Part shown: positions 41,035 through 49,993 of the stretch, piece after piece
How positions within the stretch are numbered: position 1 is the first letter of the stretch
Layout of the letters: every line of letters begins with the position of its first letter
From: Arthrobacter agilis
Lineage (GTDB): Bacteria > Actinomycetota > Actinomycetes > Actinomycetales > Micrococcaceae
Direction: 5' to 3'
Assembly (NCBI RefSeq): GCF_006494655.1
Contig: NZ_VHIM01000005.1
Span: 240,590 to 304,589 of the forward strand
Length of the DNA stretch: 64,000 nucleotides
Notes under the pieces: model-generated
What the model saw: only the letters and a program-made list of their open reading frames with translations
Told to the model about the DNA's origin: nothing
Database searches by the model: none
Made by a program: the position numbers and the translations under genes

Positions 41035-41835
41035 TCAGCCCGGCGCGACGGCGTCCCACGCCACGGTGACCTCACCGAGTCGCCAACGGGCCGGACCATC
41101 CAGGAGCGGCCAGCCGTCGGCCTTCACCGCACCGCACATCGCCCGCCACCGCTGGGCCCGGCCGAAGGATGCGACGGCCGCGGCATCGACCCAGGCCTTG
41201 TCCAGGGCGCGCAGGTAGGCGTGCACCCGCTCGCCGTCGACGTTGCGGTGGATGAGCGCCTTCGGCAGGCGCTCGGCGACATCCGAGGGTATGGCGAAGG
41301 CACCGAACCGCAGCGCGATGCTGAGGGACACGGGTCCGTCGGCGTCGAGGGTCGCCCACGTGGAGCGTCGGCCTATCTCGTCGCACGTGCCGTCCACGAA
41401 GATGCCGCCCGGCGCGAGCCGTCCGCGTACCTGGTCCCAGTGCGCGGCGTACTCGTCCTCGCCGTACTGCCGCAACACGTTGAAGGCCCGCACCACGGCA
41501 GGGCGCCGGCCGTCGAGGGGAAGTTCGAAGCCGCCCTGCCGGAAGCTCAGGCCCGGCCGGGCCAGGGGTTCCGCCGCCGCCACGCGCGCCGGGTCGATCT
41601 CGATCCCGATCACCTCGACGTCGTCGCGCACGCCGCTCAGCCGCTCGAAGAGTTCCACCGCCGTGACGGGTGCGGCCCCGTAGCCGAGGTCGACGACGAG
41701 CGGATCGACGGCGCGACGCACCCGGGCGGCCTGCGGTCCCGCGAGCCAGCGGTCCACGCGGCGCAACCGGTTCGGATTCGTGGTGCCGCGCGTGATGGTC
41801 CCGATCGGCTTCTGGGGGCGCTGTCGCTGGGGCAC
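41035..41835 (-). CDS. Class I SAM-dependent methyltransferase-like protein
   Basis: A 266-residue protein with a Rossmann methyltransferase motif I VVDLGYGAAPVTAVEL, motif II EVIGIEIDPARVAAAE and a later GGIFVDGTCDEIG. The family is conserved in actinobacteria but its substrate is unknown; the charged N terminus (PQRQRPQKPIGTITRGTTNP) fits a nucleic-acid or protein target. Convergent with the DUF2516 gene. Confidence 0.78.
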   Translation of the reverse strand: MPQRQRPQKPIGTITRGTTNPNRLRRVDRWLAGPQAARVRRAVDPLVVDLGYGAAPVTAVELFERLSGVRDDVEVIGIEIDPARVAAAEPLARPGLSFRQGGFELPLDGRRPAVVRAFNVLRQYGEDEYAAHWDQVRGRLAPGGIFVDGTCDEIGRRSTWATLDADGPVSLSIALRFGAFAIPSDVAERLPKALIHRNVDGERVHAYLRALDKAWVDAAAVASFGRAQRWRAMCGAVKADGWPLLDGPARWRLGEVTVAWDAVAPG

Positions 41836-41923
41836 CCGTCAAGGCTAGGCCACGCGCTTCACACTGGCGGGACGTCGGGGTCGCGGGCATGACCGCCGGA
41901 GCCCGATGCGGCAGACTGGGACC

Positions 41924-42670
41924 ATGACCTACACACTGATCCTGCTGCGTCACGGGCAGAGCGAATGGAACGAGAAGAACCTCTTCACCGGGTGGGTGGA
42001 CGTCGCCCTCACCGAGAAGGGCCGCGAGGAAGCCACGCGCGGTGGCCATCTCCTCACCGAGGCGGGCATCCTCCCCGACATCGTGTACACGTCGCGGCAG
42101 AAGCGGGCCATCATCACCGCGAACCTGGCGCTTGAGGCGGCCGACCGCAGCTGGATCGACGTCAAGCGCAACTGGCGCCTCAACGAACGCCACTACGGTG
42201 CGCTGCAGGGCAAGGACAAGGCCCAGACCCTCGCGGAGTTCGGCGAGGAGCAGTTCATGGAATGGCGCCGGTCCTACGACACCCCGCCGCCCGCGCTCGA
42301 GGACTCCAGCGAGTACTCGCAGGTGGGCGATCCCCGCTACGCCGACCTCGGCGACGACGTGCCCCGCACCGAGTGCCTCAAGGACGTCCTCGACCGCTTC
42401 CTGCCCTACTGGGAATCGGACATCACGGTGGACATCAGGGCGGGGAAGACCGTCCTCATCGCGGCGCACGGCAATTCGCTCCGCGCCCTCGTGAAGCACC
42501 TCGACGGCATCAGCGACAAGGACATCGCCGCACTCAACATCCCCACGGGGATTCCGCTCGTCTACGAGCTCGACGAGGACCTCGTGCCCGTCAAGGCTGG
42601 TGGCACCTACCTCGATGCGGACGCGGCGGCAGCTGCCATCGAGGCCGTCGCCAACCAGGGCAAGCACTGA
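41924..42670 (+). CDS. gpmA: 2,3-bisphosphoglycerate-dependent phosphoglycerate mutase
   Basis: A 248-residue mutase: catalytic [18 protein letters not shown] with the phospho-His in [13 protein letters not shown] [16 protein letters not shown], and second His in [16 protein letters not shown]. It interconverts 3- and 2-phosphoglycerate in glycolysis. ATG 41924 was chosen because family members start [11 protein letters not shown]; the 18 bases upstream in frame add nothing conserved. A terminator hairpin follows. Confidence 0.95.
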   Translation: MTYTLILLRHGQSEWNEKNLFTGWVDVALTEKGREEATRGGHLLTEAGILPDIVYTSRQKRAIITANLALEAADRSWIDVKRNWRLNERHYGALQGKDKAQTLAEFGEEQFMEWRRSYDTPPPALEDSSEYSQVGDPRYADLGDDVPRTECLKDVLDRFLPYWESDITVDIRAGKTVLIAAHGNSLRALVKHLDGISDKDIAALNIPTGIPLVYELDEDLVPVKAGGTYLDADAAAAAIEAVANQGKH

Positions 42671-42693
42671 CGCGACCGGTCACGGACAAGAGA

Positions 42694-42719
42694 ACGGCGG
42701 CCCCTTCCGGGGCCGCCGT
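42694..42719. terminator. Terminator between gpmA and phoU
   Basis: ACGGCGGCCCC (42694-42704), loop TTCC, GGGGCCGCCGT (42709-42719). Perfect 11-bp stem between two convergent genes. Confidence 0.85.
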
Positions 42720-42743
42720 CGTTCGTTCCCGGGTGTGTCCGGA

Positions 42744-43403
42744 TCAGGTCAGCGGTGCGCTGGGCTGCCACTCGCCCGTGACCAGGTAGGTCACCTTGCG
42801 TGCCACCGAGACGCCGTGGTCCGCGAAGCGCTCGTAGTAGCGGCTCGCGAGGGTCACGTCGACCGTCGTCGGCGCGCTCTCGTTCCAGTCCGCCGCGGCA
42901 ACGGCCCTGAAGACCCCGGCGTGCAGCTCGTTGACGCGGGAGTTCGCCGCGTTGATCTCGTTGCTCAGCTCGAGGTTGCGGGTCTCCAGGAGCTCGGTCA
43001 CCTTGGCCGCGATCTGCACGTCGAGCTCGGCGAGTTCGTCGAAGGTGGCGCGGATGCTCTCGGGGATGACATTCGCGGGGAAGCGCAGGCGTGCCAGCTG
43101 GGCCACGTGGCGCGCGAGATCGCCCATGCGTTCGAGGGAGGCGCTCATCCGCAGGGCCCCGACGATCATGCGGAGGTCTGAGGCCACGGGTCCCTGGAGC
43201 GCCAGGATGTCGATGGCCCGCTCATCGAGGGCGTTCTGCAGGAAATCGATCCGGGCGTCGGCAGCGATGACCTCCTGTGCCAGCTCGGTGTCCGCTCCCT
43301 GGAAGGCGCTGTTGGCCTTCTGGATGGCCTCGGACACCAGCTGCGAGATCTCGATCAGCTCCTCGCCAATCTGGTGTAGCTCGGCCTGAAAAACCTTACG
43401 CAC
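42744..43403 (-). CDS. phoU: Phosphate-signalling regulator PhoU
   Basis: A 219-residue protein of two PhoU three-helix bundles. The conserved metal-binding-type parts are DARIDFLQNALDERAIDILA with LRMSASLERMGDLARHVAQL in the first half, and YYERFADHGVSVARKVTYL in the second. It links the Pst transporter to the SenX3 kinase. GTG 43403 (VRKVFQAELHQIGEEL) is the family start; the longer frame upstream contains promoter and operator sequence. It is divergent from senX3-regX3 with PHO-box-like repeats between. Confidence 0.92.
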   Translation of the reverse strand: MRKVFQAELHQIGEELIEISQLVSEAIQKANSAFQGADTELAQEVIAADARIDFLQNALDERAIDILALQGPVASDLRMIVGALRMSASLERMGDLARHVAQLARLRFPANVIPESIRATFDELAELDVQIAAKVTELLETRNLELSNEINAANSRVNELHAGVFRAVAAADWNESAPTTVDVTLASRYYERFADHGVSVARKVTYLVTGEWQPSAPLT

Positions 43404-43473
43404 GTAGGCGTCCTTCCCTGGAAGTTTCGATGCAACCGTGTCCACAGTTCTGCCGACGAGCATTCCAGCCAGC

Positions 43474-43514
43474 GGTGAACTGTTTCTCCGCATTGTGTGA
43501 ACGTTAGTTGAACC
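43474..43514. promoter_or_regulatory. PHO-box-like repeats between phoU and senX3
   Basis: GTGAAC at 43475 and 43497 and TTGAAC at 43508: starts are 22 and 11 bases apart, in phase with an 11-base period. On the other strand this reads GTTCAAC-TAAC-GTTCACA. Actinobacterial PhoP/RegX3 sites are built from such direct repeats, so self-control by RegX3 is likely. Confidence 0.55.
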
Positions 43515-43573
43515 CCTTATCTATTGCCACCGGATCGCACGGCCCGGGGAGGGGCACCGCATAAGCTGTTCCC

Positions 43574-44809
43574 GTGGACCCCCTTTCCCTGACGCTCGTG
43601 GCCGGGCTGGTCGGCCTGGCGCTCGGTGTGAGCGGTATGGCGGCCTTCCGTGCGAGCGAGGCCCAGCGCCTCCGGCTCCTCTACGAGGACGAGCCCTCGC
43701 TGCCCGACGGCGCTGCGGAAGTGCTGTCCATCATCGGCCGGGCGTACGTGATCGTGGATGCGATCGACGGCGTCGTCCGCGCCAGTCCGGCGGCCTACGC
43801 CTTCGGACTCGTCCGCGGACACACGATGGTGCACTCCGAGCTGCTCGATCTCACGGCGCGCGTGCGGCGCGACGGCGTAATCGAACAGGAGCAGCTCGAG
43901 CTCCCGCGGGGCCCGCTGGGCCAGGGCACCATCGTGGTCCAGGTGCGCGTCGCCGCCCTGGGGGCCGAGTACATCCTGATCCTCGCCGACGACCGCACCG
44001 AGATCACCCGGAGCGAGGAGATCCGCACCGACTTCGTCGCCAACGTGTCCCACGAGCTCAAGACGCCGGTCGGGGCAATCTCCCTCCTCGCCGAGGCGAT
44101 CGACGACGCCGCGGAGGACGAGGTGGCCGTGCGCCGCTTCGCCCAGCGCATGCACAAGGAGTCCGGTCGGCTCTCCGCGCTGGTCCAGGACATCATCGAA
44201 CTGTCGCGGCTCCAGGGCGCCGACGTGGTGCGGCGCGGCAAGGCCGTGGACGTCGATTCCGTGGTGGCCGAGGCCGTGGACCGCAACAAGCTCCCGGCCG
44301 AGAGCAAGCAGATCGAGATCGTGGTCGGCGGGTCGGCCCCGCGGCCCGTGTACGGGGACCGCGACCTGCTGATGACCGCGCTCCGCAACCTCATCGACAA
44401 CGCCATCCGCTACTCGCCGGAGGGCACGCGCGTCGGCGTGGGCGTGCGCTCGCGCGACGGCCTCGTGCAGGTGTCCGTCACCGACCAGGGCGCCGGGATC
44501 ACGCCCGAGGAGCAGGAGCGCATCTTCGAGCGTTTCTACCGTATCGATGCGGCGCGCTCGCGGCAGACCGGCGGGACCGGACTCGGCCTCAGCATCGTCA
44601 AGCACGTGGTGGCGAACCACGGCGGCGAGGTGACGGTGTGGTCGCAGGCCGGCCAGGGCAGCACGTTCACGGTCCGCCTCCCGGAGATGGAGCTGACCGA
44701 GGACGACGGCGATTCCGTCGGTCCCGAGGACACCGCGGCGCAGGGCGCCGACAGGAGACCAGTGAAGAAGGGCAGCAGCGCTGCCCACGAGCAGGGAGTC
44801 AAGGCTTGA
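43574..44809 (+). CDS. senX3: Phosphate-sensing histidine kinase SenX3
   Basis: A 411-residue sensor kinase. One N-terminal membrane helix (about 5-25), a PAS-like domain (about 45-145), a HisKA domain with phospho-acceptor His160 in NVSHELKTPVGAIS, and an ATPase domain with N box NLIDNAIRYSPEG, G1 DQGAGI and G2 GGTGLGLSIVKH. With RegX3 it controls the phosphate-starvation response, its activity set by PhoU/Pst. GTG 43574; it overlaps regX3 by four bases. Confidence 0.93.
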   Translation: MDPLSLTLVAGLVGLALGVSGMAAFRASEAQRLRLLYEDEPSLPDGAAEVLSIIGRAYVIVDAIDGVVRASPAAYAFGLVRGHTMVHSELLDLTARVRRDGVIEQEQLELPRGPLGQGTIVVQVRVAALGAEYILILADDRTEITRSEEIRTDFVANVSHELKTPVGAISLLAEAIDDAAEDEVAVRRFAQRMHKESGRLSALVQDIIELSRLQGADVVRRGKAVDVDSVVAEAVDRNKLPAESKQIEIVVGGSAPRPVYGDRDLLMTALRNLIDNAIRYSPEGTRVGVGVRSRDGLVQVSVTDQGAGITPEEQERIFERFYRIDAARSRQTGGTGLGLSIVKHVVANHGGEVTVWSQAGQGSTFTVRLPEMELTEDDGDSVGPEDTAAQGADRRPVKKGSSAAHEQGVKA

Positions 44810-45486
44810 GCCGCATTCTGATCGTCGAGGACGAGGAGTCCTTCAGCGACCCGCTGTCCTACCTTCTGGGCAAGGAGGGGTTCGAGGTGTCCGTGGTGGA
44901 CAACGGCCTCGACGCCGTCACCGAGTTCGACCGCTCCGGGGCGGACCTTGTGCTGCTGGACCTCCAGCTGCCGGGTCTCTCCGGCACCGAGGTGTGCCGT
45001 CAGCTGCGCCAGCGCTCGAGCGTGCCGGTCATCATGCTCACGGCGAAGGATGCCGAGATCGACAAGGTGGTGGGCCTGGAACTCGGGGCCGACGACTACG
45101 TGACCAAGCCCTACTCGTCGCGTGAACTCGTGGCGCGTGTACGGGCGGTGCTGCGGCGGCAGGCCGAGCCGGAGGAACTCATCTCCACGACCGTCCAGGC
45201 CGGTCCCGTGCGCATGGACATCGAGCGCCACGTGGTGAGCGTCGACGGCGAGCAGGTGGCCCTGCCGCTCAAGGAGTTCGAGCTGCTCGAGATGCTGCTC
45301 CGCAATTCCGGCCGCGTCCTCACCAGGGGCCAGCTGATCGACCGCGTCTGGGGTTCGGACTACGTCGGGGACACCAAGACCCTCGACGTGCACGTCAAGC
45401 GCCTGCGGGGGAAGATCGAGCCCGACCCGTCGACCCCCCGGTACCTCATCACCGTGCGGGGACTGGGCTACAAGTACGAGCCCTGA
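44806..45486 (+). CDS. regX3: Response regulator RegX3
   Basis: A 226-residue OmpR/PhoB-type regulator: phospho-acceptor Asp52 in LVLLDLQLPG, switch Thr in MLTAKD and Lys in YVTKPY, then a winged-helix DNA-binding domain with VWGSDYVGDTKTLDVHVKRL. TTG 44806 overlaps the senX3 stop (TTGA) and has GGGAG upstream; longer starts lie within senX3. Probable target: the repeats at 43474-43514. Confidence 0.93.
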   Translation: MSRILIVEDEESFSDPLSYLLGKEGFEVSVVDNGLDAVTEFDRSGADLVLLDLQLPGLSGTEVCRQLRQRSSVPVIMLTAKDAEIDKVVGLELGADDYVTKPYSSRELVARVRAVLRRQAEPEELISTTVQAGPVRMDIERHVVSVDGEQVALPLKEFELLEMLLRNSGRVLTRGQLIDRVWGSDYVGDTKTLDVHVKRLRGKIEPDPSTPRYLITVRGLGYKYEP

Positions 45487-45547
45487 GCCGTTCCGGCCGC
45501 AGGTCCCTGGAAGGACACTGCCGGCGAGATGACACTGCCCGCGAGAT

Positions 45548-45585
45548 GACACTGCCCGCCCCGGTTCTCCGGGGCGGGCAGTGTC
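45548..45585. terminator. 17-bp terminator between regX3 and the lipoprotein gene
   Basis: GACACTGCCCGCCCCGG (45548-45564), loop TTCT, perfect complement 45569-45585. The left arm sequence GAGATGACACTGCC also occurs once more just upstream as a direct repeat (from 45526). Confidence 0.88.
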
Positions 45586-45614
45586 GTTGGTGTCGTTCGT
45601 CGTGTCTGGTCGGG

Positions 45615-46145
45615 CTACTCGCCCTCGGCGGCCTCTTCGGTGGCTGCGGGCTCGCTCGGCCGGGGCGTGTAGCCACCGGGCACGAACTCGCGGTACTCCT
45701 GCAGCGTCCCGTCGAGCACCGGCACCTGGAAGGTCGCCTGCTCGCCGTCGACCTCGAAGTCGATGTCGATGAGGGAACCGGGGATGTCGTCGATGCCCTC
45801 GAGGGTGGCGTCGTCGCCGCTCTCGTCCTCGAACCTGATCTGGCCCTGGCCCTCGATGGAGATACGGGTGGCACCGCCGCCGGCGCTCACGGAGAGGTCC
45901 ACGGGGTCGTCGCTCGTGTTGAACACCGTTCCGACGAGCCGCCCTGCTTCGTCGTCCTCGGTACCGACCACGAGGATGTTCCGCATCAGGACCGGCCCGA
46001 GGTCCTTGACGATGCCGTCCGAGGCCGCGTACTGCGTGGTGGTCGACTGCTCGGCGATGAGGTTGCAGCCGGAGATGGGCAGCACGACCAGCAGGGCGCC
46101 GGCAGCGACGGCCCGCTGCGCTCGGTTCTTCGGTGCACTCTTCAC
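45615..46145 (-). CDS. Hypothetical lipoprotein
   Basis: A 176-residue lipoprotein: basic start MKSAPKNRAQRAVA, hydrophobic segment and lipobox ISGC (Cys27). The exported part is a beta-rich domain (NILVVGTEDDEAGRLVGTVF, then DPVDLSV) with an acidic C terminus ending in EEAAEGE. Similar small lipoproteins next to regX3/carD occur in other actinobacteria, but no function is known to me. Divergent from carD. Confidence 0.8.
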   Translation of the reverse strand: MKSAPKNRAQRAVAAGALLVVLPISGCNLIAEQSTTTQYAASDGIVKDLGPVLMRNILVVGTEDDEAGRLVGTVFNTSDDPVDLSVSAGGGATRISIEGQGQIRFEDESGDDATLEGIDDIPGSLIDIDFEVDGEQATFQVPVLDGTLQEYREFVPGGYTPRPSEPAATEEAAEGE

Positions 46146-46402
46146 AGCACAAACTCCTGGGGTTCAACAGGTGGGGCAGGGACGCGATCCCGGGTGGGAC
46201 GTACTGGACAGACTATCGGCTGAGCCACGGAATCGTGGTGTCCGTTTCGCGCGCGTGATCCCGTCCGGATCACCAAAAGAGCCCGACGTCAAGAGGCGAA
46301 TCATAGCCAATTGGGGTTGTTTCGGCCGTCTGACCTGCGAAAACGCGCCGTCGGCGTGTCGTTGCCGTGATAAACTGACCTGCGGGAAAGGGGAAAGTCC
46401 AC

Positions 46403-46885
46403 ATGGTTTTTGAGGTCGGCGAAACAGTTGTTTACCCTCACCACGGCGCAGCGAAGATCGAAGAGATCAAGATGCGTGTCATCAAGGGCGAAGAGAAGAT
46501 GTATCTCAAGCTCAAGGTGGCTCAGGGTGATCTGACAATAGAAGTACCAGCAGAGAACGTTGACCTCGTAGGGGTTCGCGACGTGGTGGGCAAGGAGGGC
46601 CTCGAGCATGTATTCGACGTCCTGCGGGCCGAATTCACGGAGGAACCCACCAACTGGTCGAGGCGCTACAAGGCAAACCTGGAGAAGCTCGCTTCCGGCG
46701 ACGTCATCAAGGTGGCAGAAGTAGTGCGCGACCTCTGGCGACGCGATCATGATCGCGGGTTGTCGGCCGGCGAGAAGAGGATGCTCGCCAAGGCGCGGCA
46801 GATCCTCATCTCCGAGCTCGCACTCGCGGAGAAGACCGACGAAGAGAAGGCCGCAAGCGTTCTCGACGAGGTCCTCGCCTCCTAG
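46403..46885 (+). CDS. carD: RNA polymerase-binding transcription factor CarD
   Basis: A 160-residue CarD: N-terminal RNAP-interaction domain ([20 protein letters not shown]) and helical DNA-binding domain with the conserved Trp-containing part [14 protein letters not shown] and VVRDLWRRD. It stabilises open complexes at rRNA and other promoters. GGAAAGGGGAAAG lies upstream of ATG 46403. It leads the carD-ispD-ispF run, but a strong terminator separates it from ispD. Confidence 0.96.
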   Translation: MVFEVGETVVYPHHGAAKIEEIKMRVIKGEEKMYLKLKVAQGDLTIEVPAENVDLVGVRDVVGKEGLEHVFDVLRAEFTEEPTNWSRRYKANLEKLASGDVIKVAEVVRDLWRRDHDRGLSAGEKRMLAKARQILISELALAEKTDEEKAASVLDEVLAS

Positions 46886-46904
46886 AGGCAGGGCCGCGCG
46901 TCGA

Positions 46905-46934
46905 AGAGGGACCTCCGGGTCCCTCTTTTTCTTT
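46905..46934 (+). terminator. Rho-independent terminator after carD
   Basis: AGAGGGACC, loop TCCG, GGTCCCTCT followed by TTTTTCTTT. A classical hairpin plus T run, the clearest intrinsic terminator in the window. Confidence 0.92.
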
Positions 46935-46955
46935 GCCCTGTCATAGGGTGACGGA

Positions 46956-47744
46956 GTGCCCGAGAAGAAGCAGCATCCCCACCCGCCCGCCGTCGGCGTG
47001 ATCGTCGTCGCCGCGGGGAGTGGACAACGCCTCGGACACGGCATCCCGAAGGCCCGCGTGCTGTGCGGGGGTCGCACCCTCCTCGAGCACGCCCTGGACG
47101 CGGTGGCCGCCTCGGGGGTCGCCGTCGCCGTCGTCGCCGTGCTGCCGCCCGACGACCCCGTGCTGACCGCCGTCGTCGCCCGGGCAGCGGGCGCCGCGCG
47201 CGACGGCGCCGGCCCCGTCATCTCACGCGTCGACGGCGGTGCCACCCGGGTCGCGTCCGTCCGTGCGGGGCTGTCCGCGCTGCCCTCCGACGTGGAGATC
47301 GTCCTGGTCCACGACGCGGCCCGCGCCCTGACGCCACCCGCGGTCTTCCGTCGTGTCGCGGAGGCCGTCCACGGCGGAGCGCCCGCGGTGATCCCCGTCG
47401 TCGCCGTGGCCGACACCATCAAGATCGTGCGCTCCGGCACGGTCGAGTCCACGCCGGACCGCTCGGGGCTCCGCGCGGTCCAGACCCCGCAGGGGTTCGC
47501 TGCCTCAGCCCTCCGATCCGCGCACGCCGGCGTCGCGGCGGCGAACCCCGGCATCACCGACGACGCCATGCTCATGGAGGCCCTCGGGGTACCTGTCCAG
47601 GTGGTCGACGGCGATCCGCTCGCGTTCAAGGTGACCACCCCGCTCGACCTCGCCGTCGCCGAGGCCGTCATCGCCCTCCGGGGCGACGGAGCCGGGACCC
47701 GGCCGACCCCATCCCAGAGCAGGAGCGCCCATGACACCGAATGA
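46956..47744 (+). CDS. ispD: 2-C-methyl-D-erythritol 4-phosphate cytidylyltransferase
   Basis: A 262-residue IspD of the MEP isoprenoid pathway. CTP-binding motif [20 protein letters not shown], the conserved [13 protein letters not shown], and Lys/Thr in [10 protein letters not shown]. It makes CDP-methylerythritol. GTG 46956. It overlaps ispF by 14 bases, so the two are co-translated. Confidence 0.93.
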   Translation: MPEKKQHPHPPAVGVIVVAAGSGQRLGHGIPKARVLCGGRTLLEHALDAVAASGVAVAVVAVLPPDDPVLTAVVARAAGAARDGAGPVISRVDGGATRVASVRAGLSALPSDVEIVLVHDAARALTPPAVFRRVAEAVHGGAPAVIPVVAVADTIKIVRSGTVESTPDRSGLRAVQTPQGFAASALRSAHAGVAAANPGITDDAMLMEALGVPVQVVDGDPLAFKVTTPLDLAVAEAVIALRGDGAGTRPTPSQSRSAHDTE

Positions 47745-48249
47745 GCACCGCCACCTTCCACGCACGGGGATCGGCGTGGACGTCCATGCCTTCGATCCGG
47801 ACGATGCACCGGCCCCGCTGTGGGTCGCCGGCCTGCTGTGGGAGGGCGAGCGGGGACTCTCCGGCCACTCGGACGGCGACGTCGTCGCGCACGCGGCGGC
47901 GGACGCCCTGTTCTCCGCCGCCGGGGTCGGGGACCTCGGTACCCACTTCGGCACGGACCGTCCCGAGTACGCCGGTGCGTCGGGACACACGCTGCTCTCC
48001 GCTGCCGCGCGGATCGTCAGGGATGCCGGGTTCGAGATCGGGAACATCGCCGTGCAGCTCGTGGGGAATCGGCCGAAGTTCGGCCCGCGCCGTGCCGAGG
48101 CGGAGGCCGTGATGCGCGACGCCGCGCAGGCACCGGTCAGCATCTCCGCCACCACCACGGACGGGCTCGGCCTCACCGGGAGGGGCGAGGGCATCGCTGC
48201 GATCGCCACCGCCGTCGTCGTGCCGTCCGCCGGTACCGCGACCTCCTGA
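47731..48249 (+). CDS. ispF: 2-C-methyl-D-erythritol 2,4-cyclodiphosphate synthase
   Basis: A 172-residue IspF: metal-binding DVHAF near residue 17 (Asp and His), [16 protein letters not shown], and the C-terminal [17 protein letters not shown]. It forms the cyclic diphosphate intermediate two steps after IspD. The complete family length of about 155 is slightly extended at the N terminus. Confidence 0.95.
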   Translation: MTPNEHRHLPRTGIGVDVHAFDPDDAPAPLWVAGLLWEGERGLSGHSDGDVVAHAAADALFSAAGVGDLGTHFGTDRPEYAGASGHTLLSAAARIVRDAGFEIGNIAVQLVGNRPKFGPRRAEAEAVMRDAAQAPVSISATTTDGLGLTGRGEGIAAIATAVVVPSAGTATS

Positions 48250-48339
48250 CGGGCAGGCACCCGCAGCCGTGGCCGGAGCCGGGCGCCGCGGCCCCTCGCT
48301 GGAGACCGCGGCCGGAGACCGCTGCCGTCGCCCTCTGCG

Positions 48340-48372
48340 GCAACCGACCCGCAACCGACCCGCAACCGACCC
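48340..48372. repeat. Three copies of an 11-base repeat between ispF and cysS
   Basis: GCAACCGACCC three times in tandem in the 158-base gap before cysS. No spacers, so not a CRISPR. It is probably a slippage product. Confidence 0.8.
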
Positions 48373-48407
48373 GCGGGCGCGCCTCGGCTGCCGGGTAATC
48401 TGGACCG

Positions 48408-49871
48408 GTGAGCCTGCGATTCTATGACACCGCCCGCGCCGAGGTGCGCCCCTTCGAACCGATCGAACCGGGCAAGGCGGGCCTCTACTACTGCGGGGCC
48501 ACGGTGCAGGGCATGCCGCACGTGGGGCACGTACGGTCCGCGATCGCCTTCGACCAGCTGACGCGGTGGCTGGAGGCCCGTGGTCTGCGCGTCACCGTGG
48601 TCCGCAATGTCACCGACATCGACGACAAGATCCTCGCCAAGTCGGAGGATTCGTTCCGGGACGGGGCGGTGGACGCCGATCCCGCGATCGTGCCGGACGA
48701 GCCGTGGTGGGCGCTGGCCTACCGCTTCGAACAAGAGTTCCACCGGGCCTACGCGGCGCTCGGCGTGCGACGGCCCACCTATGAGCCGCGCGCCACCGGG
48801 CACATCCCGGAGATGCACGCGCTCATCGCACTCCTCATCGACCGCGGGCACGCCTATCCGGCGCCGGACGGGTCCGGCGACGTCTACTTCGACGTCCGCT
48901 CGTGGCCCGCCTACGGCAGCCTGACCCGGCAGGACATCGACGACATGCAGGCGGCGCCCGACGCCGATCCGCGCGGCAAGCGGGATCCACGGGACTTCGC
49001 GCTCTGGAAGGGGGCGAAGGACACCGATCCGGTGACAGCGTCGTGGTCCAGTCCGTGGGGAGCCGGACGACCGGGCTGGCACCTCGAGTGCTCGAGCATG
49101 GTCACGAAGTACCTGGGGGCCGAGTTCGACATCCACGGTGGCGGACTGGATCTCCGTTTCCCCCACCACGAGAACGAGATGGCCCAGTCGCAGGCCGCCG
49201 GTCATGCCTTCGCGCGCTTCTGGATGCACAACGGCATGGTGACCTACGGCGGCGAGAAGATGTCGAAGTCGATCGGCAACACGGTCAGCCCGCAGGAGAT
49301 GATCGACGCCGCGGGTCCGCGGGTGGTGCGCTACTACCTCGGGCAGGCCCACTACCGCTCGGTCCTCGACTACCGCGAGACCTCGCTGCAGGAGGCCGGG
49401 GCCGCCGTCGCCAGGATCGACGGCTTCATCGGCAAGGCCTCGGCGCGCGTCGGCGCCCCCGCACCACGGCCGGTCGCCGCGGCGGACCTGCCCCCGGCCT
49501 TCGCAGACGCGATGGACGACGACCTCAACGTGCCGCAGGCCCTCGCCGTCCTCCACACCACCGTGCGCAGCGGCAACACGGCCCTGGCGTCAGGTAATGA
49601 CACCGCCGTGGAAGCGGCACTGGCCGCCGTCGTCGCCATGACCGGCGTGCTGGGCCTCGACGACGCCGGCTCGCCCTCGACGACGTCGGGCGGCGCAGCC
49701 GTGTCCAGGACGCTGGAGGCCCTCATCGGCGACCGCATCGCCGAACGCGCGGACGCCCGTGCTGCCAGGGACTGGGCGCGCGCGGACGCCATCCGGGATG
49801 CGCTCGCAGCGGCCGGGGTGGCGCTGGAGGACTCCGCCGACGGCGCCGGCTGGTCACTGACGGACGGCTGA
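48408..49871 (+). CDS. cysS: Cysteinyl-tRNA synthetase
   Basis: A 487-residue class I synthetase. HIGH-type motif MPHVGHVRSA, zinc-binding Cys in YYCGATVQG and LECSSM, HHENEMAQS, and KMSKS motif GEKMSKSIGNTV. It charges tRNA-Cys. GTG 48408 is followed by the family start SLRFYDTARAEVRPF. Normal length, complete. rlmB follows 122 bases later, as in many actinobacteria. Confidence 0.95.
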   Translation: MSLRFYDTARAEVRPFEPIEPGKAGLYYCGATVQGMPHVGHVRSAIAFDQLTRWLEARGLRVTVVRNVTDIDDKILAKSEDSFRDGAVDADPAIVPDEPWWALAYRFEQEFHRAYAALGVRRPTYEPRATGHIPEMHALIALLIDRGHAYPAPDGSGDVYFDVRSWPAYGSLTRQDIDDMQAAPDADPRGKRDPRDFALWKGAKDTDPVTASWSSPWGAGRPGWHLECSSMVTKYLGAEFDIHGGGLDLRFPHHENEMAQSQAAGHAFARFWMHNGMVTYGGEKMSKSIGNTVSPQEMIDAAGPRVVRYYLGQAHYRSVLDYRETSLQEAGAAVARIDGFIGKASARVGAPAPRPVAAADLPPAFADAMDDDLNVPQALAVLHTTVRSGNTALASGNDTAVEAALAAVVAMTGVLGLDDAGSPSTTSGGAAVSRTLEALIGDRIAERADARAARDWARADAIRDALAAAGVALEDSADGAGWSLTDG

Positions 49872-49993
49872 TCGAGCCCCCTCGGCGGGTGGATCGAGCC
49901 TCGGGTCGGGTCCGTCCGGGCCCCTGCGGCGGCACGGCGGCGTCCGGCGCGTAAACTGGAGCCGATTCTTCTTCTATCCAAAGGTGTTCTCCC

